A stretch of DNA of 20,126 nt from B8-G4 sp033720735 (GTDB lineage: Bacteria > Bacteroidota > Bacteroidia > Chitinophagales > Saprospiraceae): assembly GCA_033720735.1 (NCBI GenBank), contig JAWWBX010000051.1, forward strand, positions 1 through 20,126. Direction: 5' to 3'. Of the stretch, positions 1 through 7,683 are shown one piece after another. Below the pieces are notes generated by a model, which saw nothing but the letters and a program-made list of their open reading frames with translations, had not been told where the DNA came from and made no database searches. Position numbers and translations under genes: made by a program. How positions within the stretch are numbered: position 1 is the stretch's first letter; every line of letters begins with the position of its first letter.

Positions 1-324
1 GACCTGCTCACGGACGAGGAGATCAGGTCTGCCCTGGCCCTCCTGTCTGATATGCTCCGCGAACGGCTCGGCCGCAACCACCTCTCCGGACGCACCGTCA
101 CGCTCAAAGTGCGCTTTGATGATTTTACAACGCTCACCCGCCAGCGGACAGCTGACAAGTCCGTGGACTCAAGGGACGAGATCCTGCAAATCAGCGAACA
201 GCTGCTCACGCAGCTAACGAGGCCGCTGAGACCGATTCGTTTACTTGGTCTCGGCGTATCCGGGTTCGAAGCTCAGATCGACGATCCCCAACTCGAGCTG
301 CCGCTCGACAAGCCATCATCCTGA
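1..324 (+). CDS. dinB: DNA polymerase IV, C-terminal part (5' end outside window)
   Basis: This is the last 107 codons of a Y-family translesion polymerase, running in from the left edge and ending at TGA 322-324. What is visible is the little-finger domain, which grips the DNA duplex behind the lesion. The segment RTVTLKVRFDDFTTLTRQRT (residues about 30-49 of the fragment) and the closing RLLGLGVSGF match the conserved little-finger beta strands of DinB. The palm and finger domains with the catalytic carboxylates lie outside the window, so activity cannot be judged. No canonical C-terminal beta-clamp motif (QLxLF-like) is evident; the tail QLELPLDKPSS is a loose candidate. The 3' end overlaps by 9 bp the 3' end of the convergent membrane-protein gene. 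Family assignment is firm; the boundary is partial. Confidence 0.88.
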   Translation, partial: DLLTDEEIRSALALLSDMLRERLGRNHLSGRTVTLKVRFDDFTTLTRQRTADKSVDSRDEILQISEQLLTQLTRPLRPIRLLGLGVSGFEAQIDDPQLELPLDKPSS

Positions 325-1017
325 AGCAGCCGGCCCTGAACGCTTGCGACCAACAAGAAATGGCACGAGAAGCAACACAAACAAAACTGCCATCAACGCT
401 TCGCCACCCAGGATATACCAGGGCCAGGGACCAAAAAGATCAAGGATGGACGGACCTGGCGGTTTCTCAACAGTATAGCTGTAGTTGCTGTCCAGAAGGA
501 GGTTGATCAAGTGGATACCAATGAGGTACAGCTGTGCCCAGAGCAAAGCGCGGACGAGATCTCGCCAGGTGACCCTGATCCGAAAGACCAACACTGCGTA
601 CAGCGCCGTGACGACGAGGCCCGCATGCAGAAACCAGTACCGGAAGTAGTAAAAGTTGGGAAACCCCTCACTGAGATCAGGCGTGAAGTTGGCCTGCAGG
701 GTCCCAGCGAGCACCCAGAAATAAAAAATACCCAGCCAGTAGCGCGAACGGTACCAGATGGCCAGGGGCATCGTCCACGCCACGATCCGACACAGATAGA
801 GGGGCAGATGCTCCCTGACGTCATACTCTCCATTGACCAGGTAGAGGACTGACCCGATCAACATGGGCAGCCAGGTCACGAGCGCGAGGATCAAGCCGAT
901 ACGGGTGCTGCGTGCCGGCGCAGACCTGCGGCCCGCCCGGATCGCCCACCACCCCACCCCGGCAAAGACTAGCAGAGGGGCAACGTGCTGCCAGGTATAT
1001 GCTTCAAACTGCGCCAA
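316..1017 (-). CDS. YwaF/TIGR02206-type integral membrane protein
   Basis: A strongly hydrophobic protein of about 233 residues with six or seven predicted membrane helices and short basic loops. The order of motifs resembles the TIGR02206/YwaF family: an N-terminal QFEAYTWQHVAPLLVF, a central HLPLYLCRIVAW, then GTLQANFTPDLSEGFPNFYY followed by FLHAGLVV. The function of this family is unknown. The open frame reaches a GTG at 1156-1158, but that would place 47 non-hydrophobic residues antisense to the neighbouring peptidase gene. I chose the TTG at 1015-1017 because it gives the usual family length and start; no ATG is available there. The start is therefore uncertain while the frame is not. 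The gene converges with dinB (9-bp overlap) and diverges from the S46 peptidase across about 87 bp. Confidence 0.78.
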   Translation of the reverse strand: MAQFEAYTWQHVAPLLVFAGVGWWAIRAGRRSAPARSTRIGLILALVTWLPMLIGSVLYLVNGEYDVREHLPLYLCRIVAWTMPLAIWYRSRYWLGIFYFWVLAGTLQANFTPDLSEGFPNFYYFRYWFLHAGLVVTALYAVLVFRIRVTWRDLVRALLWAQLYLIGIHLINLLLDSNYSYTVEKPPGPSILDLFGPWPWYILGGEALMAVLFVLLLVPFLVGRKRSGPAASG

Positions 1018-1079
1018 TGCAACAATGATAGGGAAAACCCCGCAAGCCGGTGTGTTGTAAAAACTCCTCGGATCGTTTG

Positions 1080-1087
1080 TACTTTGG
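1080..1087 (+). promoter_or_regulatory. Possible -7 element of the S46 peptidase gene
   Basis: TACTTTGG is one base off the Bacteroidota -7 consensus TAnnTTTG. A TTG lies at 1055-1057, 22 bases upstream, near where the -33 TTTG element is expected. It would leave a leader of only about a dozen bases before the ATG at 1105. The 1018-1104 gap must hold start signals for both divergent genes. Matches this short arise by chance, so this is only a candidate. Confidence 0.25.
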
Positions 1088-1104
1088 GCACCAAATTGCA
1101 AGGC

Positions 1105-3279
1105 ATGAAACGCTTCCTCACAACATTCATCATCATTTTCGCCATCACCTTCGTACACGCTGGCGAAGGCATGTGGATCCCGCTACTCCTCAAGATGCTC
1201 AACGAGAGCGAGATGCAGGAGATGGGTATGAAGATGTCTGCAGAAGATATCTATAGCGTCAATCAGGGCAGTCTCAAGGACGCTATTGTCCATTTCGGGG
1301 GGTTTTGCACCGGTGAAGTAATCAGTGAGAGTGGCCTGGTGCTGACCAACCACCATTGCGGCTATGGATCGATCCAACGCCATTCGACAGTCGAAAACAA
1401 TCTGCTCCGCGATGGCTACTGGGCAGCGACGCAAGCCGATGAACTGCCGAACCCGGGCTTGTTTGTGCAATTCATCGTACGTATCGAGGATGTTTCCAAG
1501 CAGGTGCTCGCAGGCGTCACCCACGACATGGATCCGCGCGAGCGCCAGTCGCTGGTGGACCGCAATATGCGGGAGGTCAGCAACAACACCACCAGAGAAA
1601 GCTATCAGGACGTCAGGATCCGGCCATTTTTCAAGGGCAACCAGTACTTTCTTTTTGTCACGGAAACCTACCATGATGTGCGCCTGGTGGGCACACCGCC
1701 CGAATCGATCGGTAAATTCGGGGCCGACACCGACAATTGGGAATGGCCCCGACACACGGGTGACTTCAGCTTGTTCCGTATTTACGCCGGCCCCGACAAC
1801 AAGCCTGCCGAGTATTCGCCTGACAATGTTCCTTTCAAACCGCGTCACGCTCTGCCCATTTCGCTGGATGGTGTCGATGCCGGTGACTTCTCGCTGGTCT
1901 TTGGATTTCCTGGCCGTACCGACCAGTACCTGCCGGCTTCTGGCGTGGAGTACATTGCCAACGTCGTCGACCCGGCGCGTATTGGCGTCCGCGACCGGGC
2001 CCTGAAGGTCATGGACAGGTATATGCGTGCAGATGAATCGGTCCGCCTGGCTTATGCACCGCGCTTCGCCAGCATCGCCAACGGCTGGAAAAAGTGGATC
2101 GGCGAGAAACAGGGCCTGGAGCGCACCCATGCTGTAGCAAAGATCAGGGAGTTTGAAAGTGCATTTACGGCACGGCTGGCCAAGTCGCCGGCATTGAATG
2201 ACCGGTATGGCCGGCTGCTCACCAATTTCGATGCTGCCTACGCACGCGTGGCGCCGTACGCGAAAGCGCGTATCATGTACAGTGAGACCTTCGGCCGGAA
2301 TATCGACCTCTTCAGGACCATCGCGCGATTGGATCGCCTGATCGGCACCTATGACAACAATGGTGCGGAGGCGTTCCGGCTCGCTGCAGACCGGCAAAAG
2401 GACTATTTCAATGCGTTCTTTGCAGACTACCATGCCGGCATTGACCGCGAGATCTGTGGGGTGCTGTTAGAGCACCTGGTCGCCAGTCTTGAGCAGGAGT
2501 TCCTTCCGCAAATGCTGCAGCAGGATGCGCTCAACAAGCGCGGATGGCAACCGGCCAACATGCCGGGTCTGTTGTTCACACCGATGTTGACCACCGCTGA
2601 AGGGATGCAGAAGTTACTGGATCTGGACGGCGAAGCGTTCAAAGCAACCCTGACGGCCTCACCGGCTTACCAGCTGTATACGGATGTGCAGGCCCGGGCG
2701 CAGGAGGCGATCAACCCGGTCTATGACCAGACCATGGATCAAATTGAAGCTTGGCAGCGTGAATACATGGCAGCCCTGATGGAAGCATTCCCGGAGCGTA
2801 CCTTCTGGCCTGATGCCAACAGCACTTTGCGGGTCACGTACGGTTACATCGAAGGGTATCAGCCACGCGACGCCATCACCTACGAACATGTGAGTTTTTT
2901 GGACGGCGTCATCGAGAAGTATGTCCCGGGTGACTATGAGTTTGATGTACACCCCAAACTCATTGAGCTTTACAACCGAAAGGACTTTGGAAAGTATGCC
3001 GACAAAGCGACGGGCAAGATGCCGGTGTGCATCCTTGGTTCCAATCACACGTCCGGTGGCAACTCTGGCAGCCCCGCCATCGATGCCCATGGCAATCTGG
3101 TCGGGATCAATTTTGACCGGGTCTGGGAAGGCACCATGAGTGACATCTACTACGATCGTTCGATCTGTCGCAACATCATGGTGGATATTCGCTACGTGCT
3201 GTTTGTCATCGACAAATTTGCAGGTGCCAGGCATTTGATCGAAGAAATGGATCTGGTACACCCGAAACAAAAGGGTTGA
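1105..3279 (+). CDS. S46 dipeptidyl-peptidase, DPP11-type (Asp/Glu-specific)
   Basis: This 724-residue exported serine peptidase removes dipeptides from peptide N-termini in the periplasm. Its length is that of characterised S46 enzymes (about 710-720). The chosen ATG begins a clean signal peptide (MKRFLTTFIIIFAITFVHA) and the mature protein then opens with GEGMWIP, the usual family start; the longer upstream frame was rejected. The catalytic triad is visible: His83 or His84 in TNHHCGYG, Asp220 in RHTGDFSLFRIY and Ser654 in SGGNSGSPA. Eighteen residues after the serine, in INFDRVWEG, stands Arg672. In Porphyromonas DPP11 the serine is 655 and Arg673 sets the preference for acidic P1 residues, whereas DPP7 has Gly there. 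The spacing is identical, so acidic specificity is predicted. It feeds dipeptides to amino-acid catabolism. It is a single gene with no obvious operon partner. Confidence 0.93.
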   Translation: MKRFLTTFIIIFAITFVHAGEGMWIPLLLKMLNESEMQEMGMKMSAEDIYSVNQGSLKDAIVHFGGFCTGEVISESGLVLTNHHCGYGSIQRHSTVENNLLRDGYWAATQADELPNPGLFVQFIVRIEDVSKQVLAGVTHDMDPRERQSLVDRNMREVSNNTTRESYQDVRIRPFFKGNQYFLFVTETYHDVRLVGTPPESIGKFGADTDNWEWPRHTGDFSLFRIYAGPDNKPAEYSPDNVPFKPRHALPISLDGVDAGDFSLVFGFPGRTDQYLPASGVEYIANVVDPARIGVRDRALKVMDRYMRADESVRLAYAPRFASIANGWKKWIGEKQGLERTHAVAKIREFESAFTARLAKSPALNDRYGRLLTNFDAAYARVAPYAKARIMYSETFGRNIDLFRTIARLDRLIGTYDNNGAEAFRLAADRQKDYFNAFFADYHAGIDREICGVLLEHLVASLEQEFLPQMLQQDALNKRGWQPANMPGLLFTPMLTTAEGMQKLLDLDGEAFKATLTASPAYQLYTDVQARAQEAINPVYDQTMDQIEAWQREYMAALMEAFPERTFWPDANSTLRVTYGYIEGYQPRDAITYEHVSFLDGVIEKYVPGDYEFDVHPKLIELYNRKDFGKYADKATGKMPVCILGSNHTSGGNSGSPAIDAHGNLVGINFDRVWEGTMSDIYYDRSICRNIMVDIRYVLFVIDKFAGARHLIEEMDLVHPKQKG

Positions 3280-3345
3280 GTCCGCCTGAGACCGTATGAG
3301 GTTTTACATCCAGGCACTTACATATTACAATTAAATGTTATATAT

Positions 3346-3370
3346 TGCAGTTCACCTCTTGTGGACTGCA
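3346..3370 (+). promoter_or_regulatory. Hairpin directly abutting a start codon
   Basis: TGCAGTTCAC (3346-3355) can pair with GTGGACTGCA (3361-3370) around the 5-base loop CTCTT. All ten positions pair in RNA, one of them as a U-G wobble. The stem ends on the base just before the ATG at 3371, where it would cover the ribosome-binding region. An AT-rich stretch, including TATATTGC at 3341-3348 (a loose -7 candidate), precedes it. Control of translation is inference. Confidence 0.5.
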
Positions 3371-4441
3371 ATGAGATACACACATACTCTCCTGGCGTTG
3401 TCTGTACTGGCCGTCACCGCTGTTCTTCCCGTATCTGCAACAACGTTTACGTTTACCGGTGCTGCAAATGCATTGTGGACCGATGATGACAACTGGTTGC
3501 CAGATTATCCCGGGACGGTCATTCTTGAGGGTGACGTTGTGGTCATCGAGGCCGAATGTACCATCGACGGTCAGAGCATTGTCATCCACGGGGGCCTCAC
3601 CATCGCAGCTGGAAACAAGTTGATCCTCTCTGGTGGCGGCACGATCGAAAACTGGAATCAGTGCATTGTGTTTGGGGAGTTGCAACTCCTTTCCGGTACT
3701 GTACTCACCAATCGTGGCATCACCACCGTTCATCCTGCCGCGACGGTGACGAATGCGGCATACCTGATCAACAATGACGGTCTTTTACTCAATCACGGTA
3801 CCGTGCTCAATCAGTCCGGTGGCTTTCAGAACAGCGGATTCGCCCAGTTGATCCACGCGACCGGAGCCAGTTGGACCAATACCGCACAGTTTGACAATGG
3901 CGGCATTGTGTTGATTGAAGGAACGGGGTTCAGCAATTACACCACATTCCAGAATGACGGAGATCTGACGATTACCGGCCAGTTTGACAATCATGGTGAT
4001 CTGCACAACAACAGTGTCGTCACGATTCAGGGTCTGCTCACTGTGACCGGTGGAGGCTCTTTGCTCAATCATGCCATTCTGGATGTTGCACCCAGTGGCC
4101 ATTGTACCGTCGATGGCATTTTCAACAACTTTGTATTCGGTGAGATCCTCCATGCGGGCGCATTGGTCTGTGAAAGTCTGGGCTTGTTCACGAATCAGGG
4201 AGCAGTCACCACCTTTCCCGGCAGTGCGGTAAACAACTTCGGTTTCATGACCAATGAGGGGCCCATTCTGCACGAAGGCACCTTTACCAATCACGGAGCC
4301 TTTGTGAGCCATCACATTGTGCGCAACGAGGGCGCGATCGACAATCACGGCATCTTCACAGTAGAACCATCCGGCGACCTGCAGCTCAAAGATGGTTCGC
4401 ACTTTGTGAGTTACGAGGAGGGCGTCCTGACGATCAAGTAG
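3371..4441 (+). CDS. Secreted Asn-Gly-rich beta-solenoid protein
   Basis: I do not recognise a named family. The 356-residue protein has a Sec signal peptide (MRYTHTLLALSVLAVTAVLP followed by VSA). Residues about 25-60 (FTFTGAANALWTDDDNW, then PDYPGTVILEGDVVVIEA) resemble the opening module of Bacteroidota adhesins, where a W-x(5)-NW motif precedes a beta-helix. The rest is an irregular repeat in which N-x-G triplets (NRG, NDG, NHG, NSG, NQG, NEG) recur every 10-20 residues between short hydrophobic strands, as in right-handed beta-solenoids of surface proteins. No C-terminal type IX secretion domain or other anchor is visible; the chain ends YEEGVLTIK. The ATG at 3371 was preferred to 3335 because only it gives a normal signal peptide. 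Its stop lies 3 bp from the stop of the convergent M14 gene. Confidence 0.72.
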   Translation: MRYTHTLLALSVLAVTAVLPVSATTFTFTGAANALWTDDDNWLPDYPGTVILEGDVVVIEAECTIDGQSIVIHGGLTIAAGNKLILSGGGTIENWNQCIVFGELQLLSGTVLTNRGITTVHPAATVTNAAYLINNDGLLLNHGTVLNQSGGFQNSGFAQLIHATGASWTNTAQFDNGGIVLIEGTGFSNYTTFQNDGDLTITGQFDNHGDLHNNSVVTIQGLLTVTGGGSLLNHAILDVAPSGHCTVDGIFNNFVFGEILHAGALVCESLGLFTNQGAVTTFPGSAVNNFGFMTNEGPILHEGTFTNHGAFVSHHIVRNEGAIDNHGIFTVEPSGDLQLKDGSHFVSYEEGVLTIK

Positions 4442-4444
4442 TTC

Positions 4445-7078
4445 CTACATCCCCGGCAGGAGCATTACGGCATTTTGCATCATGCGACTGGGCCCGCGCC
4501 AGAACATCCGGTACTGCGTATTGTCAAGCAAAAGCACCACCTTGCCCTGTCCGACATTGCGTACGCCTGCAAACACCTGTCCGGCCAGTTGTTTGAGATT
4601 GCCGGCTGAGGCGTAACCTCCTGCCAGCAGACCATCACTCTCCCTGGCATAATGTCCGACCGTATGCAGGTCTGGCGCCGGGACAAACGCGTCGGTCCCG
4701 AATTTGAGCGAGTAGATCAGCGGATCCAGCCCGAATGCCAACGGATGCGTGACATCCACGACTGCGTTGAGCGCCGCACCCGGAATATTCTGCTTGCCGA
4801 AGTAATCTGTACGATCCCCATAGCGGAGGTATCTGACCGCCTGCGACGAGTCTTTGGGCACTTCATGCAGCTTCACGTCGGTGATCCCTGATTTGTCCTT
4901 GGTCATAAAGGGAGCGGCAGATTCCGTTGCCACCAGCACGCCGCCTTCCTGGACCCAGCGTTTGAGTTCGGCGACCTCTTTCTCACCGAACAAGCGGCTG
5001 AGTCCGTTTCCGCCACCCGGCAGGATGAGGACATCGTAGTCGAACAAGTCGACCCCGCCATACCGCAAGCCGAACTTGGGGATCGCCGTCTGTCGCAATG
5101 CTGAGGCCCTCACGCGTTCTACCGGCAAGTGCGATTCCTGATCGAAGAGAAAGTAGATCTGCCCACACGTGTAGGTGCTGAACGGGGACTCTACCAGCAA
5201 TGCCACCTTGGGCTGGTCGACCGGACGGGCGTCAGGTGACGTCAGGTCGATCCCGTCTGTCATGCGTCCCGTAGCCTGACGTTTGATGACGACCTGTGAT
5301 GCGTCTGCGATGGTGCGCATGTCTTGCTCGATCCGGTCTTTCTTGTCGAGGTTGCGCCCGGTCAGCACGATCAGTGATCCTTCGGAGAATCTGGTTTCGC
5401 CGTCGTAAAACGGTTTGCGGGCCGACCGTACGCGGTACTTCTTCTTCCACAGGGCGGACAACGCACGTGGTGCATGTCGCTGGCGCCACTCGATCACATA
5501 TGCGTAGTCTCCCGTTCCTGTCAAGCCACCAGCTGGTACCGGCGCTGCTGCCACGCGCTCGAGGTTGCCCTCAACCGGCTGTGTTGTGCTGTAGGCCTGC
5601 AGGTTGTACGCCAGGGCAGCTGACCACGTGGACATATCGTACATCACCGAATCCTCGATCTCCAGCGTGGGCTGCAGGATGGAGTTGATGAGCAGATTGC
5701 GCGACTGCCCGGTGCTGATCACGAAATCACCGGTTTTCACCACAAGCTTTGCCGACTTGCCGCGTCTGAAATCCAGCGCGTTAGCCAGCTCAATCCGGGC
5801 GGTCGCCCGGTGTACTTCCACGCCATTGCGTAGCAGGATCTCAATGACATCCGGCAGATACATGTTGTTCTCTGCCGGCAACACGTAGGCCCTGGTCGGT
5901 GATTTCGAGTTGGCAGGGTCCATCGTTTTGATCTGAAACTCCTGCAAGGCCGACCGGTGCTGCACAGCCTTGCGGATCGTGGCCACCGAAGTGAGATAGT
6001 GATCAAAAACCCGCTGGCGCAAGGTCAGGACGTGACCGTCTTCAGTCTCGATGGCGGTACCACCACCAATTCCCCCCTGCTCGGTGAGCATGCCGATGGC
6101 CCCCATCATTGAGGGATAGCTTGAGCCGTAGCTTGGGTAGAAGAAATCAAAGCGCTCACGCGTGAAATATCCAATGTCGTGTTCATCGAACGCAGCAATG
6201 TTGGCGCGTCCAAACGTGTCCGCCCACGCCATGTACGCATCCTGCAGAAAGAGGTTGGTCGGCGTAGTCCCGGGCACTGTAAAGTAGTTGGCATTATACC
6301 CCTGCTCGTGATAGTCCACATGCACCTGCGGCATCCAGTGCTGGTACTCCCGGGTATGCCCCCGCGATTCCGGATGCACACCCCACACCCAGTCGCGGTT
6401 GAGGTCAAACCAGTAGTGGTTGGTACGGCCATTGGGCCAGGGGGCATAGTGTTCAAGATCGCCGGGCTCACTTGCCAGTTGACTGCGTTGCACACTGTTG
6501 TACCAATAGGCATAGCGATCACGCCCATCCGGATTGATACAGACGTAAAAGATGATGACTGCATGTTGCAGAATGTCGCGCGTCGCGCTGTCGGTCGCCG
6601 CGACCAGGCGATACGAGACCTGCATGGCGGTCTCCATACTGCTTGCCTCGTTGCCGTGAATATTGTAACTGTAGGAGAGGAAGAGCGGCTGTTCGGTCGT
6701 CAATTGTTTCAGTTCGTTGGGCGAGTGGACCGCCGGATTGGCAAACTTCAGGTTGTTCAGGCGCAGCTCTTCCATTCTGGCATGATTTGCTTCGGAAGTG
6801 ATGACCACGGAAATCAGCTCTCTCCCCTCGTACGATTCGCCATACTTGCGGATGATCAATTTGTCGGAGGCTTCCGCCAACGCTCTGAAGTAGGCCAGCG
6901 CGTCGGCATACAGGGTAAACTGCTCTCCCAGCCGGTAGCCGAGAAATGATTCCGGTGACGGGATGCCGGACTGATAAGGCAAGTCGGGTTCGAACTGGAA
7001 GCGCTGGTAAGGATCAGGCTGGGCGTCAACAGCAAAGCTGAAGGTCAGGAGAGCGATCAGAAGCGTCTTTATCTTCAT
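4445..7078 (-). CDS. M14 zinc carboxypeptidase with GATase1-like C-terminal domain
   Basis: An 877-residue exported metallopeptidase. After a signal peptide (MKIKTLLIALLTFSFAVDA) and a family-specific lead, residues about 50-370 form the M14 fold. Zinc ligands are His141 and Glu144 in NIHGNEASS and probably His257 in VDYHEQG; the catalytic glutamate is Glu333 in MLTEQGG. INPDGRDRY (181-189) and FDLNRDW (224-230) are further M14 hallmarks. Residues about 624-760 resemble a class I glutamine amidotransferase-like domain (DVLILPGGGNGLSRLF, then GGVLVATESAAPF). At the place of the nucleophile elbow I see ATES and no cysteine, so this part is probably non-catalytic. Family members of this layout are usually 830-880 residues. 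The substrate is unknown. The upstream region holds the two dyad-bearing repeats, which could control this gene. Confidence 0.92.
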   Translation of the reverse strand: MKIKTLLIALLTFSFAVDAQPDPYQRFQFEPDLPYQSGIPSPESFLGYRLGEQFTLYADALAYFRALAEASDKLIIRKYGESYEGRELISVVITSEANHARMEELRLNNLKFANPAVHSPNELKQLTTEQPLFLSYSYNIHGNEASSMETAMQVSYRLVAATDSATRDILQHAVIIFYVCINPDGRDRYAYWYNSVQRSQLASEPGDLEHYAPWPNGRTNHYWFDLNRDWVWGVHPESRGHTREYQHWMPQVHVDYHEQGYNANYFTVPGTTPTNLFLQDAYMAWADTFGRANIAAFDEHDIGYFTRERFDFFYPSYGSSYPSMMGAIGMLTEQGGIGGGTAIETEDGHVLTLRQRVFDHYLTSVATIRKAVQHRSALQEFQIKTMDPANSKSPTRAYVLPAENNMYLPDVIEILLRNGVEVHRATARIELANALDFRRGKSAKLVVKTGDFVISTGQSRNLLINSILQPTLEIEDSVMYDMSTWSAALAYNLQAYSTTQPVEGNLERVAAAPVPAGGLTGTGDYAYVIEWRQRHAPRALSALWKKKYRVRSARKPFYDGETRFSEGSLIVLTGRNLDKKDRIEQDMRTIADASQVVIKRQATGRMTDGIDLTSPDARPVDQPKVALLVESPFSTYTCGQIYFLFDQESHLPVERVRASALRQTAIPKFGLRYGGVDLFDYDVLILPGGGNGLSRLFGEKEVAELKRWVQEGGVLVATESAAPFMTKDKSGITDVKLHEVPKDSSQAVRYLRYGDRTDYFGKQNIPGAALNAVVDVTHPLAFGLDPLIYSLKFGTDAFVPAPDLHTVGHYARESDGLLAGGYASAGNLKQLAGQVFAGVRNVGQGKVVLLLDNTQYRMFWRGPSRMMQNAVMLLPGM

Positions 7079-7094
7079 GAGTCTGGAATTTGCT

Positions 7095-7102
7095 CCAATA
7101 TA
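7095..7102 (-). promoter_or_regulatory. Possible -7 element of the M14 gene
   Basis: Read on the minus strand this is TATATTGG, one base off TAnnTTTG, with its downstream edge 16 bases from the ATG of the M14 gene. I found no convincing -33 TTTG at the expected spacing, so it stays a weak candidate. Confidence 0.2.
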
Positions 7103-7224
7103 AGATTAGTGCGCCATCAGCGACGCGGCGATGCAAGGCGATCTGGTTGGGACTAAAACGGCGGGATTGTATTGTGAGCCAGGTGCTCTGAGTGGATACA
7201 TATGTCTCCAAGGCAGCTTGCGAT

Positions 7225-7249
7225 CTACCATTGTGAAATTACATTTCAT
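7225..7249. repeat. 25-bp direct repeat, copy 1 (operator-like dyad)
   Basis: A perfect 25-bp copy of 7283-7307, set 58 bp apart. Its core at 7234-7248 is the dyad TGAAAT-TAC-ATTTCA with fully complementary 6-bp arms. It lies between arsR and the M14 gene, about 150 bp upstream of the M14 start, where a repressor or activator site would be expected. Sequence outside the 25 bp is not shared, which speaks against a recent larger duplication. Confidence 0.75.
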
Positions 7250-7282
7250 GTTAGAGTCCCAACTACCCTTTGCAAATGCCTA

Positions 7283-7307
7283 CTACCATTGTGAAATTAC
7301 ATTTCAT
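7283..7307. repeat. 25-bp direct repeat, copy 2 (overlaps the arsR 3' end)
   Basis: The second perfect copy; its dyad TGAAAT-TAC-ATTTCA lies at 7292-7306. It contains the last codons and the TAA stop (7297-7299) of arsR, so here the same bases serve as coding end and as possible binding site. The 58-bp spacing is about 5.5 helical turns, which would put two bound dimers on opposite faces of the DNA. Confidence 0.75.
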
Positions 7308-7641
7308 CAGATGGCTCATCTACGCCTGGTACGCCCATTGCTGTAAAGAACCTCTTAATGATCTCCCAACTCGTACGGCATGCTTGCTCGTTGAATGTAT
7401 ACCAGTTGCTGAGCCCCTCCACGCGCACATCGATCAATCCAGCCAAACGCAACTTACGCAGGTGCTCTGAAACGGTCGTTGGATGTAGCGGGACGCTTTG
7501 GCAAACGTCCTTTGCCCTCATCGCCCCATTTTTCCGTAATTCGTTGAGGATTCGGATACGCGCCGGATAACCCAGAATCCGACATGCGCCGCCTAATTCT
7601 CGTTCAGACAGCTCGAAAATATCTTCTTTCGGAAATGACAT
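7297..7641 (-). CDS. ArsR-family winged-helix transcriptional regulator
   Basis: This 114-residue DNA-binding protein has the typical single-domain ArsR layout. ILGYPARIRILNEL (residues 22-35) is the N-terminal helix, LHPTTVSEHLRKLRLAGLI (52-70) is the recognition helix region, and DVRVEGLSNWYTFN (71-84) is the beta wing. The metal-binding motif ELCVCDL of classical ArsR/SmtB proteins is absent. Three cysteines remain (20, 47, 88), so a thiol-based or other ligand is possible but not shown. The gene stands alone between two regions with dyad symmetry: a large palindrome upstream, fitting autoregulation, and the 25-bp repeats downstream, in front of the M14 gene. The inducer and targets are unknown. 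Confidence 0.88.
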   Translation of the reverse strand: MSFPKEDIFELSERELGGACRILGYPARIRILNELRKNGAMRAKDVCQSVPLHPTTVSEHLRKLRLAGLIDVRVEGLSNWYTFNEQACRTSWEIIKRFFTAMGVPGVDEPSDEM

Positions 7642-7683
7642 TGCATTTTTGCCCGCAAGATGTGCGCGGACAGCCGGGCTAGT

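Noticed and set aside
985..1104. 40-residue N-terminal extension of the S46 peptidase
   Set aside because: The extension would bury a clean signal peptide; starting at 1105 gives the usual length and export signal.
1018..1158. GTG-started 47-residue extension of the YwaF-type protein
   Set aside because: It would overlap the peptidase start and signal-peptide codons and add a Cys/Asp/Glu-rich tail not seen in this membrane family.
1183..2433. Long open frame (416 codons) on the minus strand inside the S46 gene
   Set aside because: It is fully antisense to a strongly supported peptidase, lacks any recognisable domain or signal, and reflects the codon bias of the real gene.
7225..7307. CRISPR-like repeat pair
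   Set aside because: Only two copies, a 33-bp gap, one copy inside a gene end and no cas genes nearby.
7297..7641. Arsenic or other metal-responsive ArsR
   Set aside because: The ELCVCDL metal site is missing and no arsenic resistance genes are nearby; only the fold-level name is supported.
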